Source: Pseudomonadales bacterium
GTDB taxonomy: Bacteria > Pseudomonadota > Gammaproteobacteria > Pseudomonadales > Azotimanducaceae
Reading direction: 5' to 3'
DNA: 64,000 nt
Assembly: GCA_016763855.1 (NCBI GenBank)
Contig: JAESSY010000063.1
Location: 1-64,000, forward strand
The notes under the pieces were generated by a model. That model was not told where the DNA came from and ran no database searches. It saw only the letters and a program-made list of their open reading frames with translations. Numbering within the stretch: the stretch's first letter is position 1; each line of letters begins with the position of its first letter. Below are positions 7,717 through 15,128 of the stretch, one piece after another. Both the position numbers and the translations under genes were made by a program.

Positions 7717-8379
7717 ATGGATATTGGGTTTTTCCTCAAAGATCGAGCGGAATTTATTCGTTATTTCTATGTGACTGCAATTACACCATTCATTCAGACC
7801 ATGGATGATATTGAGAACCAAGTGGAGCCATACATTCCTTCATATAGTGAAGATAGTGAACCATCTTTTCTAACAGAATGGATAGATGCAAAGTCTGGCT
7901 TGGAAACTTGCGGTCATCATGCATTATCAATGCTTGCGTCATCGCTTCAGTTGTATTTAAGGGCTTGGGTTGATCGTTTAGATAGATACCATGGAATGAC
8001 TTTCGAAGTGAATTTTAAGAAGAAGGGTTGGTTCAACGGATATTGTGAAATATTCAAAGAAATAGATTTAGATATTTCAGTTTGCCCAGCCAATTTGGAT
8101 ATTATTGAACAAATTCCTTTGGTAAGAAACCGTGTCCAGCATCCTGAACAACTTACCACAGTCAACGTGTCTCACTCGAAGAGTGATTTGAATAAATACC
8201 CAAATCCGTATTTTGTTCAAGAATCAGAATTGTCATTAGCCGCTGGTCAGGAAAATCAGTCATGGTTATTCCCGCCAACCATAGCTCCTTCTAAAGAGAA
8301 AATTCTAGGGGCTATCTCTAATGTTGAGCAACTTTGTTCTTGGTTAGAGGCTGAATATTTGGAGGCGAGAAATGAATAA
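7717..8379 (+). CDS. HEPN-motif hypothetical protein (putative RNase-like)
   Basis: A 220-residue helical protein. The motif RNRVQH in LVRNRVQHPEQL fits the R-x4-H signature of HEPN domains with the usual Asn after Arg, and it is preceded by long amphipathic helices, as in that fold. HEPN proteins are commonly RNases in toxin-antitoxin and defence systems. Start choice is uncertain: ATG at 7717 has an AGGT upstream; ATG 7702 and TTG 7696 are in frame. It begins a run of three island genes of similar kind (7717-9737), suggesting a functional module. Confidence 0.5.
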   Translation: MDIGFFLKDRAEFIRYFYVTAITPFIQTMDDIENQVEPYIPSYSEDSEPSFLTEWIDAKSGLETCGHHALSMLASSLQLYLRAWVDRLDRYHGMTFEVNFKKKGWFNGYCEIFKEIDLDISVCPANLDIIEQIPLVRNRVQHPEQLTTVNVSHSKSDLNKYPNPYFVQESELSLAAGQENQSWLFPPTIAPSKEKILGAISNVEQLCSWLEAEYLEARNE

Positions 8380-8458
8380 CATATCAATCAACTACGCACC
8401 CTTGGAGCTGGGCTCAGTATTGTTGCTCCGGTTATTGAAGCGTTTGTTAACTACCTGA
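8372..8458 (+). CDS. Possible 28-residue leucine-rich peptide
   Basis: A short open frame with a strong ribosome site (GGAGG, six bases before ATG) that overlaps the stop of the HEPN-motif gene and ends eight bases before the next ATG. The product is leucine-rich in its second half. It could be a real small peptide or only a relay for translational coupling to the downstream gene. Confidence 0.25.
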   Translation: MNNISINYAPLELGSVLLLRLLKRLLTT

Positions 8459-8465
8459 GAGGCAT

Positions 8466-9155
8466 ATGGATAATTTACCTACAAATAAGAGTTCAGGCGA
8501 TGCTGCCCAACAGATAGGAAAAGCAGTCCTCTCGGCAGTGCCTATTGCTGGCGGCCCCTTGGCGGTACTATTTGAAAACATTTTTACTGCACCGCTTGAG
8601 AAGCGCAAACAAGCGTGGTTGGAACAACTTGCTGGAGTAATAAACGAGTTACAAACGCGAGTGGAAGACCTCACGCCCGAAAAATTGAGTGAGAATGAGG
8701 CTTTCATTACTGTAACGCTACAAGCTTCGCAAATCGCTCTTCGAAACCACCAGAGTGAAAAGTTGAATGCGCTTCGAGCGGCTATACTGCATTCAGCATT
8801 ACCCAACGCTCCAGAAGAAAACCTGCAACAAATATTTTTACGTCTAATAGATCAGCTTACTCCTTGGCATCTTGGAATCCTGGCAATGTTGCATGACCCA
8901 GTGCATTGGATGCTAAAAAATGAAATTAGTAATCCCAATTGGGGGATGGGTGGTGTTTCTACTGTAATTGAGCATTGCTTCCCTCAATTAAAGGGTCAGC
9001 GCGAACTCTACGATCATATAGTGCGTGAGTTACAAGCGGAGAGCCTTATAATGCAAGGAAATTTCCTGCATGTGACCATGTCTAGAACGGGGATGATTGA
9101 CTCAAGAACAACAAAGATAGCTGCTACCTTTTTACACTTCATCACAGATGATTAG
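8466..9155 (+). CDS. Unknown island cargo protein with Gly/Ala-rich hydrophobic N-terminal segment
   Basis: A 229-residue protein. Residues about 14-38 (GKAVLSAVPIAGGPLAVLF) are hydrophobic and glycine-rich, capable of membrane association. An amphipathic helix with PLEKRKQAWLEQL follows, and the C-terminal two thirds look like a winged-helix or helical domain (LRELYDHIVRELQAESLI-like pattern near 185-200). I recognise this type from uncharacterised proteins in accessory regions but know no function. It sits between two HEPN-motif genes, so membrane or RNA-targeting effector roles are possible; this is inference only. Confidence 0.55.
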   Translation: MDNLPTNKSSGDAAQQIGKAVLSAVPIAGGPLAVLFENIFTAPLEKRKQAWLEQLAGVINELQTRVEDLTPEKLSENEAFITVTLQASQIALRNHQSEKLNALRAAILHSALPNAPEENLQQIFLRLIDQLTPWHLGILAMLHDPVHWMLKNEISNPNWGMGGVSTVIEHCFPQLKGQRELYDHIVRELQAESLIMQGNFLHVTMSRTGMIDSRTTKIAATFLHFITDD

Positions 9156-9233
9156 AATGAAATTCTATATGGCAATTGATTCATCTCCTTCGGCCACTAG
9201 AATGGTCCGCTGTTACTCTGCGGTGCGCCGAGC

Positions 9234-9737
9234 GTGGCTTCAGTGAAGCACAGGTTTACCAGTGAAGAGTTGAATCCATTATTTAGTGCAGTTGGTGCAA
9301 TTGTCGTTCAGTGGGGGCAGGCTGAGCAAACTCTAGACATGATCGTTGCTATGATCTACCACAGTTATGGAGGGAAAGCTGTAGGGAAGAGAATCCCCCA
9401 ACCATTAAATCAGAAACTTAAATTTGTTCGGAAGTGTGCTGAAACGATCAATGAACTTCGGTCACATCGACAGCATATAGAGAAGCTAGCATTTGACTTT
9501 GAACAACTCAGTAGTAGGAGGCACGAACTGGTACATGGGGCGGTCGCATCGTTTAATGATAGCGAAGGCACATTCAAGTTCGTAAAATTCGATCTAATAA
9601 ATAATTTCCATCATGTTCGAGATTTCGATTTAGACATGAACGAATTTCCACTGTTGTTAGACGATCTTATTAAGCTTGGTTCAGATTCATTGCAAGTAGC
9701 AGGACTACTAATTCAGAAACTTCGAAATGAGTCCTGA
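9234..9737 (+). CDS. HEPN-motif hypothetical protein
   Basis: A 167-residue helical protein starting at GTG. SSRRHELVHGAV contains RHELVH, an R-x4-H HEPN-type motif, in the helix position where these proteins carry it. The N-terminal helix (AVGAIVVQWGQAEQTLDMIV) matches the pattern seen in this class. It could act as an RNase or as a non-catalytic partner. It shares the R-x4-H motif with the 7717 protein but is otherwise different in sequence, so it is not a simple duplication. Confidence 0.5.
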   Translation: MASVKHRFTSEELNPLFSAVGAIVVQWGQAEQTLDMIVAMIYHSYGGKAVGKRIPQPLNQKLKFVRKCAETINELRSHRQHIEKLAFDFEQLSSRRHELVHGAVASFNDSEGTFKFVKFDLINNFHHVRDFDLDMNEFPLLLDDLIKLGSDSLQVAGLLIQKLRNES

Positions 9738-9819
9738 CGAGAGATTGTAGCCGGTCGCTATCGTTCCCTCAATCCAGCGAATGGCAACAACTAGCTGAAG
9801 CACCAAAAGCTCGTTGGTA

Positions 9820-10644
9820 TCAATGTTCAACTTTTTGGAGTCTTCTTTCAGAGAGGTCCCTATAAAAACTGTCACCTTCACCAGATATTTCTATGATTAA
9901 ATTCAGCCATTCTCGCGTCTTCTCCCAGTCTTTTTGTCTCCAATACGCTTGAGCTATTTGGTATCTGAACCCTTGCAGAGATGAAGCTGTCGGGTGGTCC
10001 TTTTCAAAGGATGCAAATGTTTCAACTAATAGTGGTTGGTACTTCCAGAATGACTCCTTCAGTCCGTATTTACTGCCGTATTTACCTCTACCCTCCCAAC
10101 CAAAAATAGTTCTTAACTTATCTTGATATGCGACACGTGAAGCAGCAGTCTTTGGGTATTCCGAAATGACTTTGTCATACCATTTTATGGCAGTTTCAAC
10201 GTTGGGTATCCAACTTGAATCAATAGTAAATATATTACTTTTCCCTTTCGACCAAAAATCTCCGTGCCGTAGATATGACAAGGCAATAGCATTTTCAACA
10301 GATTCTTTAGTCGAATCCCCCACAATTTCTGCCAGTTCATCAATTCGGTGTGTAACCAATTTTGCTTCATCAGAGCCCGGATACGTCTTAATAAGCGTTC
10401 GCCAGGAATCAAGAGCTACTGAGATTTTATTTTCCTCAAAAGCAATACTTCCCAACAAATAGTAAGATTTTGCCTTGGCAGAGTTTTCGGATTTACTGAA
10501 AATAACATTAATTAATTCGGATTTGGCCTCTTGCCTTAGACCGTGCTGATTGAACATACCTGCCTTTTCTACGGATGCAGCAAGCACACCTGATACAGTG
10601 ATAAAAATTGTCGCAATAGATATGGCCAATCTTATAATCTTCAT
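9820..10644 (-). CDS. Exported TPR-like protein
   Basis: A 274-residue protein with a signal peptide (basic MKIIR, hydrophobic core to about residue 22, ending VLAAS). Tetratricopeptide-like helical pairs follow (AKAKSYYLLGSIAFEENKI, then QIAQAYWRQKDWEKTREWL), resembling YbgF/BamD-type periplasmic scaffolds. It is the only clear minus-strand gene in the island, facing away from the genes on both sides, so it has its own promoter. Its function is unknown; TPRs suggest protein-protein contacts in the envelope. Confidence 0.65.
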   Translation of the reverse strand: MKIIRLAISIATIFITVSGVLAASVEKAGMFNQHGLRQEAKSELINVIFSKSENSAKAKSYYLLGSIAFEENKISVALDSWRTLIKTYPGSDEAKLVTHRIDELAEIVGDSTKESVENAIALSYLRHGDFWSKGKSNIFTIDSSWIPNVETAIKWYDKVISEYPKTAASRVAYQDKLRTIFGWEGRGKYGSKYGLKESFWKYQPLLVETFASFEKDHPTASSLQGFRYQIAQAYWRQKDWEKTREWLNLIIEISGEGDSFYRDLSERRLQKVEH

Positions 10645-10973
10645 ACTTTCCCCTTTTGGTTGCGTAGTATCGGCCTAACAACAGATTAGATGCTCAATTT
10701 AGGTGGGTTGATACCTCAAATTAATTTATGTTTGGTAGCTCTTTGGTGCGTCGAGGTCATGATATCTCTCACTAGAATGAATTTTTCTTGTTAATTCTTT
10801 TCAATTTTTTATTAGAGCACTTGATGCTATTAATCCCCAAAAATCTGGATTAAGTGTAACTCTGCAAATAATTCTGATAGGATTCCTTCACTCGCAATAA
10901 ACGAGTAGCGGACCTAGCAGGTGTAGAAGCACCCACCAGGCCCTAACCAACAATCAACTTCGGAGAGTCGATC
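10645..10973. other. 329-bp divergent intergenic region
   Basis: AT-rich DNA between the divergent TPR gene and the paralogous pair. It must carry both promoters. A small stem (GGTG-N6-CACC, about 10919-10932) and a strong ribosome site (GGAGAG) precede the start at 10974. No other structure is visible. Confidence 0.5.
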
Positions 10974-11426
10974 ATGGCTAACACCAATGATAACACCCCG
11001 CACGACCGTGCAAACGAAAAAAACAAACCAATCCTTGAACCCTTATCTCTAATGCCGTCTATGGGCACTGAGTATCTTCTCAAGCCGGAATCTGGTTGGG
11101 GAGATCTTCTCACCGACAGTTCTTCTCTACTTGGGAGCGGGATTGAAGTCTTACGGGCACTGGCAGATGATGTAGATACAGAACTTGCCTATGGTGCCCT
11201 CTATCTGATGGAGGCGGCTCACACAACATTATGCGATGGCCATGCTCTCGCTCTCAAAGAAGATTCCATCAGCGGCAATCCGGACGACTTTGAGAGAGGG
11301 ATGGATCTTATTGTCTCGTTTATAGAAAGCGGAAATACTGAAAAGGCAATTCGTATGACTGAATGCATGAAGAGAGACATACTTCAGAGCCTCGATAAAG
11401 CAAGCAACCAGGAGGCGTCACTATGA
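10974..11426 (+). CDS. Hypothetical protein, first of a tandem paralogous pair
   Basis: A 150-residue acidic helical protein with ribosome site GGAGAG. It shares a layout with the next gene: a low-complexity N terminus, a (M/I)PS(M/I)G(T/D)...W..LL.D motif, then a helix with LYLMEAAHTTLCDGHAL (LYLLEMAQATASEAQSR in the partner). The genes overlap by four bases, so they are coupled products of an old duplication. I know no function. Similar short proteins with this SMG...W pattern are uncharacterised. Confidence 0.6.
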   Translation: MANTNDNTPHDRANEKNKPILEPLSLMPSMGTEYLLKPESGWGDLLTDSSSLLGSGIEVLRALADDVDTELAYGALYLMEAAHTTLCDGHALALKEDSISGNPDDFERGMDLIVSFIESGNTEKAIRMTECMKRDILQSLDKASNQEASL

Positions 11427-11851
11427 AAGCATCAACAACCTTAATACCTTCTATTGGAGATAACTTTCATATTTCCAGCAGCGCGACTTGGAATAGTCTC
11501 CTCGATGATCATGACGTTTTACTTGATACGGCCATTGGGATGATAGATGGAATGGCCGGTGACTTTGTCCAGACGCGAATTGACCTTGATACTGATCGAA
11601 AGCTTGAAGGTAAAAGACTATATGGAATTCTGTACCTGTTAGAAATGGCTCAAGCTACTGCTAGTGAAGCACAAAGCAGAATGTTTGATACAGCTAATCG
11701 AAACAAGCAAATATGCATTGATGATGTAGCAGAAGTTCTAAGTTGTGCTTTGAGCATGATGGCGAACGAGGATTATAAAAAGGCCACAGAAACACTTACA
11801 GAGCTATTCGATACTGTTCACATTAACACTCTTCATAAGACTGGCCTCTGA
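11423..11851 (+). CDS. Hypothetical protein, second of a tandem paralogous pair
   Basis: A 142-residue protein with a strong AGGAGG ribosome site and a start within the stop of its paralogue. It keeps the IPSIGDNF...W.SLLDDHDVLLDTAI block and the helix GILYLLEMAQATASEA. It is shorter at the N terminus but has an extra ten residues before the LYLLE helix. The pair may form a heterodimer. No catalytic motif is visible. Confidence 0.6.
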   Translation: MKASTTLIPSIGDNFHISSSATWNSLLDDHDVLLDTAIGMIDGMAGDFVQTRIDLDTDRKLEGKRLYGILYLLEMAQATASEAQSRMFDTANRNKQICIDDVAEVLSCALSMMANEDYKKATETLTELFDTVHINTLHKTGL

Positions 11852-12151
11852 GCCGCTCACGGGCACTTTTGAATGAAATAGGGGTTATGGTCTATGTAAT
11901 TCTAGACCTGCCCCTATCGTCTATGAAATCAGGCATGCTAGAACGATTAGAATTATCTCTAGACTTCACTTGTACTGAATATTATCTCAGTAGTTGCTCT
12001 GCGTGAATCGTTATATCCACACTGCTATATTGTTTGTTAATTGATCAGTTCTCGAGGGTTTTCGGGGAACTGCTTGTAATCGCTTTATTCTAGCCGATTA
12101 CTTATTAATGTTTGATACACTTGCCGCTGCCACGTCAAATGAGCAGTATTC
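11852..12151. other. 300-bp intergenic region with a long imperfect hairpin
   Basis: ATAGGGG at 11878-11884 pairs with CCCCTAT at 11911-11917, and the inner GGTCTA pairs with TAGACC, giving a stem of about 13 pairs around a small loop. It lies 27 bp after the paralogous pair. No T-run follows, so it may be a processing or attenuation structure rather than an intrinsic terminator. The remainder is AT-rich and probably carries the promoter of the GHKL cassette. Confidence 0.5.
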
Positions 12152-13498
12152 TTGGAAAGTAAAAATTTACATGTTGATGAAGTTCATCGTATTAAACGAA
12201 CTGCGAGACATGAGAAGAGAAAAGGGAAAAGATACAATACCCTAGAACAAGGTAGTCTTACTGCGTCGCCTCAGGAAATTGACAAGACTCACTACACTAA
12301 GGATATTGTCAGCCTTAAGAGATTGGGTAATTATTTATCTAGAATTAGCGCCCAAAGCAGGCCATTTGTAGCTAAATACCGAACTGCAAGACAAACGGTT
12401 GTATTGCCCGAAATATTCGATCTTAGAAATAACACCGAAGCAACACTTAAGTCGATTTATTCAATCTGTTATAACCAATTAGACCCTCGAGTACGCAGAC
12501 TGACCATAAATCATCATGAAGTCGCGCAGCTTGGATTTTCAGCGGAAAGTTTATTGAGTTTTTTAGTATTAGAGTGCGACGACTACAATAAACGTCGTAG
12601 GATTCGAAAGGTGTTATTGGATGGGAATTACCCAGATAGTCATAACCTTCAAAGGATGATGAATAGTGCAGGTCTTCCAAATGTTTTAAATGCAAACCAA
12701 GGAGAAAATTCTGCTGGAGGTGAGGGTGATATCAATGTGAAGCGATTTATTCGCAGAAGTTTTTATTCAGCAATTGGTAAGAATGAAACGGCTGACGACA
12801 CCAAAACACTAGCTTGTATTGACGTGAATAAATATCTCAATCAGTGTTTAGACATAATTAGCAGAGAGCTAAACGAGGATGCTGAATCAGAATTGGGAGA
12901 ATATGTAGGCGAAATTCTTGGAAATGCAGAAGATCACTCAGGGGAAAATCTTTGGTTTATGTCGGGGTACCTAGATTCTTTAGAGGAGTCAAAGCACTGT
13001 AATATATTGATTTTCAATTTCGGTCATTCTATATCAGAAACATTTACAAACTTGGATAAAAATCATTATTCTTGGGACGTAGTGAAGGGGTACGTTAAGG
13101 CGAACAAAGAGTACGGGTTTTCTCGGGATGAATTGATAACGGTGGCGGCATTGCAAGAGAATATTTCAAGTAAGAATGAGTCAGATGATGATCATAGGGG
13201 ACAAGGAACAATAGATTGCCTAGATTTTTTCCAAAAAGTAAGTGAAGAGTGTATTGGGCAGGGTACGGGAGAAGCCCGAATGACGCTTATTTCAGGAAAA
13301 GTTAAGATTAAATTCGATGCGAATACGAAGGTGACCATGGTGGGTGAACGAAAAATCATACCCCTTAATGCTGAAAATGATATAAACTTACCCCCAGAGA
13401 GGACTTACATCTCATCATTAAGCGGAGTAAGTTTCCCTGGAACTTTAATTGCAATTTCTTTTCCGATGGGCGATCCGATGTTGAATGTAAATGAGTGA
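12152..13498 (+). CDS. GHKL-fold ATP-binding protein (MORC/HATPase-like), cassette gene 1
   Basis: A 448-residue protein. Residues 1-40 are strongly basic. Residues about 80-170 have a STAS-like alternation of strands and helices (TVVLPEIFDL, RRLTIN). From about 225 on it is a histidine-kinase-type ATPase: the N-box EILGNAEDH at 254-262 with N258, a degenerate G1 segment (IFNFGHSI), and G2 HRGQGT at 348-353. There is no phospho-acceptor histidine domain, so it resembles SpoIIAB/RsbW-like or MORC-like ATPases rather than a sensor kinase. The start is TTG and its N terminus is uncertain, since no ATG occurs until after residue 165. It overlaps the STAS-like gene by eight bases. Confidence 0.7.
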   Translation: MESKNLHVDEVHRIKRTARHEKRKGKRYNTLEQGSLTASPQEIDKTHYTKDIVSLKRLGNYLSRISAQSRPFVAKYRTARQTVVLPEIFDLRNNTEATLKSIYSICYNQLDPRVRRLTINHHEVAQLGFSAESLLSFLVLECDDYNKRRRIRKVLLDGNYPDSHNLQRMMNSAGLPNVLNANQGENSAGGEGDINVKRFIRRSFYSAIGKNETADDTKTLACIDVNKYLNQCLDIISRELNEDAESELGEYVGEILGNAEDHSGENLWFMSGYLDSLEESKHCNILIFNFGHSISETFTNLDKNHYSWDVVKGYVKANKEYGFSRDELITVAALQENISSKNESDDDHRGQGTIDCLDFFQKVSEECIGQGTGEARMTLISGKVKIKFDANTKVTMVGERKIIPLNAENDINLPPERTYISSLSGVSFPGTLIAISFPMGDPMLNVNE

Positions 13499-13823
13499 TA
13501 TGACACATAAATTAGATCTATCGACCTATGGTGCTTTAATTTTTACCGGCCGTCCTAATGGAGAGCGCGTCCGGGAAAAACTTCATGTGGAAGAATATTC
13601 TTCATCAGAAGAAGATTTTTTAGTGATAGTGCCGGATGAAACAAAGACCCTTAATAGCTCATTTCTTTTAGGTTTTTTGGGCGATGAAATAGTTAAATGT
13701 AAAACCAAGGAATCATTCTTAGATAAATTCAAATTTAAGATGCCGCCACGATTTTATAAGCAATTGGATACAGCTATCCGCCGAGCACTGTTTAAATTAA
13801 ATCATGACGCTAGATTGGTTTAA
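13491..13823 (+). CDS. STAS-like domain protein (DUF4325 type), cassette gene 2
   Basis: A 110-residue protein whose pattern (LSTYGALIFTGRPNGERVRE, then TLNSSFLLGFLGDEIV) fits the DUF4325 STAS-like family, in which a Ser/Thr-Ser-Phe segment corresponds to the phosphorylatable loop of anti-anti-sigma factors. Known STAS domains of this size are bound and phosphorylated by GHKL kinases (SpoIIAB-SpoIIAA). The upstream gene is a GHKL protein and overlaps it, so partner-switching control is a plausible inference. A second in-frame ATG lies at 13500. Confidence 0.65.
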   Translation: MSDMTHKLDLSTYGALIFTGRPNGERVREKLHVEEYSSSEEDFLVIVPDETKTLNSSFLLGFLGDEIVKCKTKESFLDKFKFKMPPRFYKQLDTAIRRALFKLNHDARLV

Positions 13824-13834
13824 CAACTAACCAA

Positions 13835-14446
13835 ATGAAGAAGGGTGATATCCTAGCAACATTTTTATCCATGCTGTTTGCTTTTATATTTCCCGTTGTA
13901 ATATTCCTTTGCGTTGTACTGTTCTTGCAGGCTCCTTCCCTATCGTTATTACAAAAAATTTCTTTTATTCAGCTTTGCTTTACTTCTTTCTTTAGCCTTT
14001 TAGCAGTATGTGTATCTTTTGCTGCGGTTTATTTTTCTAGAGTAGATCGGGAGCATGACAGGAATAGATCTGTAACAGATGAATTTTGGTTTAGAACATT
14101 GCTAATGCCTAAACTTCATTTGGCGTTGAATGAACTGATTACTAAATACCAACAATTAGTTGAAGATTATCCCGCGCAGATAGATTTAGAGGAATTTGAA
14201 GCTGACACTACAAGAATGCGCCAGGCTATAACGCAATTTGCATTATTAAATAGGAAGCTAGTGATTGATTTGGAACTATTTCTTGATCGGCTAGAACAAT
14301 ATGTAAGTCATAGGAGCTTGAAAGCTGAAGGTTATGATGTTTCAGAAATGAAAAAAGACGAAGAGACTGAGTTGTCTTTTCCGGCCTTCGTGGAAGTTTT
14401 TTTGGGGTTGTTATACGAGACCCATAATTCATTATCTCCCAAGTAA
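13835..14446 (+). CDS. Two-TM membrane protein with helical cytoplasmic domain, cassette gene 3
   Basis: A 203-residue protein with two transmembrane helices (residues about 9-32 and 44-68), followed by a charged helical domain (residues 75-200, for example LNELITKYQQLVEDY). It starts 11 bp after the STAS-like gene and is the last island gene before attR. A short hairpin of TM helices plus a cytoplasmic domain fits either an effector that acts on the membrane or a membrane sensor for the ATPase/STAS pair. I do not recognise a family. Confidence 0.6.
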   Translation: MKKGDILATFLSMLFAFIFPVVIFLCVVLFLQAPSLSLLQKISFIQLCFTSFFSLLAVCVSFAAVYFSRVDREHDRNRSVTDEFWFRTLLMPKLHLALNELITKYQQLVEDYPAQIDLEEFEADTTRMRQAITQFALLNRKLVIDLELFLDRLEQYVSHRSLKAEGYDVSEMKKDEETELSFPAFVEVFLGLLYETHNSLSPK

Positions 14447-14582
14447 AACTTTAGAAAACTACCGTGTATCTCTCTAGTATTTATTCTTAGAATAATCGCT
14501 ATGATGGGTATCCATTGTTTACCAATCATATGCGCTGCCTGAAATAACAAGTTTGTTCTAGAGACTCCCTTGTAGACAAGTC

Positions 14583-14602
14583 GGGGGCATATTAGGGGGC
14601 AT
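14583..14602 (+). promoter_or_regulatory. Right integrase arm-type sites
   Basis: GGGGGCAT occurs at 14583-14590 and 14595-14602, with the same 12-bp period and orientation as the left pair at 2081 and 2093. The pair lies 63 bp inside attR. The match at both ends supports binding by the island's recombination machinery. Confidence 0.6.
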
Positions 14603-14664
14603 GTGGAAACCACAATAAATTAAAACATATATAAGTCAATAGCTTGAAGTTTGTATTCAATAGA

Positions 14665-14679
14665 GTCTAGCTCCACCAA
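14665..14679 (+). repeat. attR core, copy of tRNA-Ala 3' end
   Basis: GTCTAGCTCCACCAA repeats the tRNA 3' terminus found at 1940-1954. Upstream bases do not match the tRNA, so this is the displaced original 3' end and marks the right junction. Confidence 0.88.
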
Positions 14680-14680
14680 C

Positions 14681-14754
14681 GACTTTTCAGCGAAGCTGAA
14701 AATGTCGGGCGACAGTTTTTTCGCTTTGCGAAACAACGAGACCCAATGACTGTC
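14681..14754. repeat. Two tandem palindromes just outside attR
   Basis: TTTTCAGC-GAA-GCTGAAAA, bordered by GAC and GTC, spans 14681-14706. It is followed by GACAG...CTGTC at 14711-14754, with an inner perfect TTTCGC-TTT-GCGAAA (14719-14733). In the uninterrupted genome they would directly follow the tRNA, so they may be part of its 3' trailer or a REP-like element. Confidence 0.5.
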
Positions 14755-14764
14755 AGAAACTATC

Positions 14765-14790
14765 AAAAGCCTCGAAAGTCAGGGCTTTTT
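14765..14790 (+). terminator. Intrinsic terminator, probably the original tRNA-Ala terminator
   Basis: AAAAGCCT pairs with AGGGCTTTT across a ten-base loop, and the stem runs into a T-run. It now lies 87 bp after attR. Before integration it would have followed the tRNA. Confidence 0.6.
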
Positions 14791-15128
14791 AAAGTCTGGA
14801 ATATGCAAATGTTTGCGAATATCAAATTCGATTTGAACTCATATTTTGCATAAAGGTAAGTTTGATGGCGAATATATCCTCTTTTGTTATGACCTGTTAC
14901 TGAGTTAGTTTTTAATCAATTGTTGGTTGATAAATTATCAATTTAAATTGTAGACCTCCGTATATTGAGACAGTTTACTCGTTCTTGGTAAAATAAAATC
15001 AGGATATCCTCTTTTCAGGTTTCGACTTTGAAATTTAAATGAAAAATGTTTTTTTTTGATTGATTTTTCGAAGATTCTCATCAAACATCAATAATGTTCA
15101 TTATCACTAATAATAAAGGGTGCCAACC

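Larger units (their letters stand above)
1940..14679. mobile_element. Genomic island integrated at tRNA-Ala(GGC)
   Basis: A 15-bp direct repeat, GTCTAGCTCCACCAA, occurs at the 3' end of the tRNA (1940-1954) and again at 14665-14679. A tyrosine integrase of the type that uses tRNA genes lies just inside the left copy and reads inward. Between the copies are AlpA-like, replication-like and terminase-small-subunit-like genes and hypothetical cargo, almost all on the plus strand. To the right, ordinary chromosomal genes resume. The left junction regenerates the tRNA. Size is about 12.7 kb. Confidence 0.9.
14447..15128. other. Island right end and flanking DNA without genes
   Basis: The stretch holds the right GGGGGCAT pair (14583-14602), attR (14665-14679), two hairpins (14681-14706 and 14711-14754) and a terminator (14765-14790). 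The rest, 14791-15128, is AT-rich and probably contains the promoter of the methyltransferase operon. No gene is visible. Confidence 0.7.
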
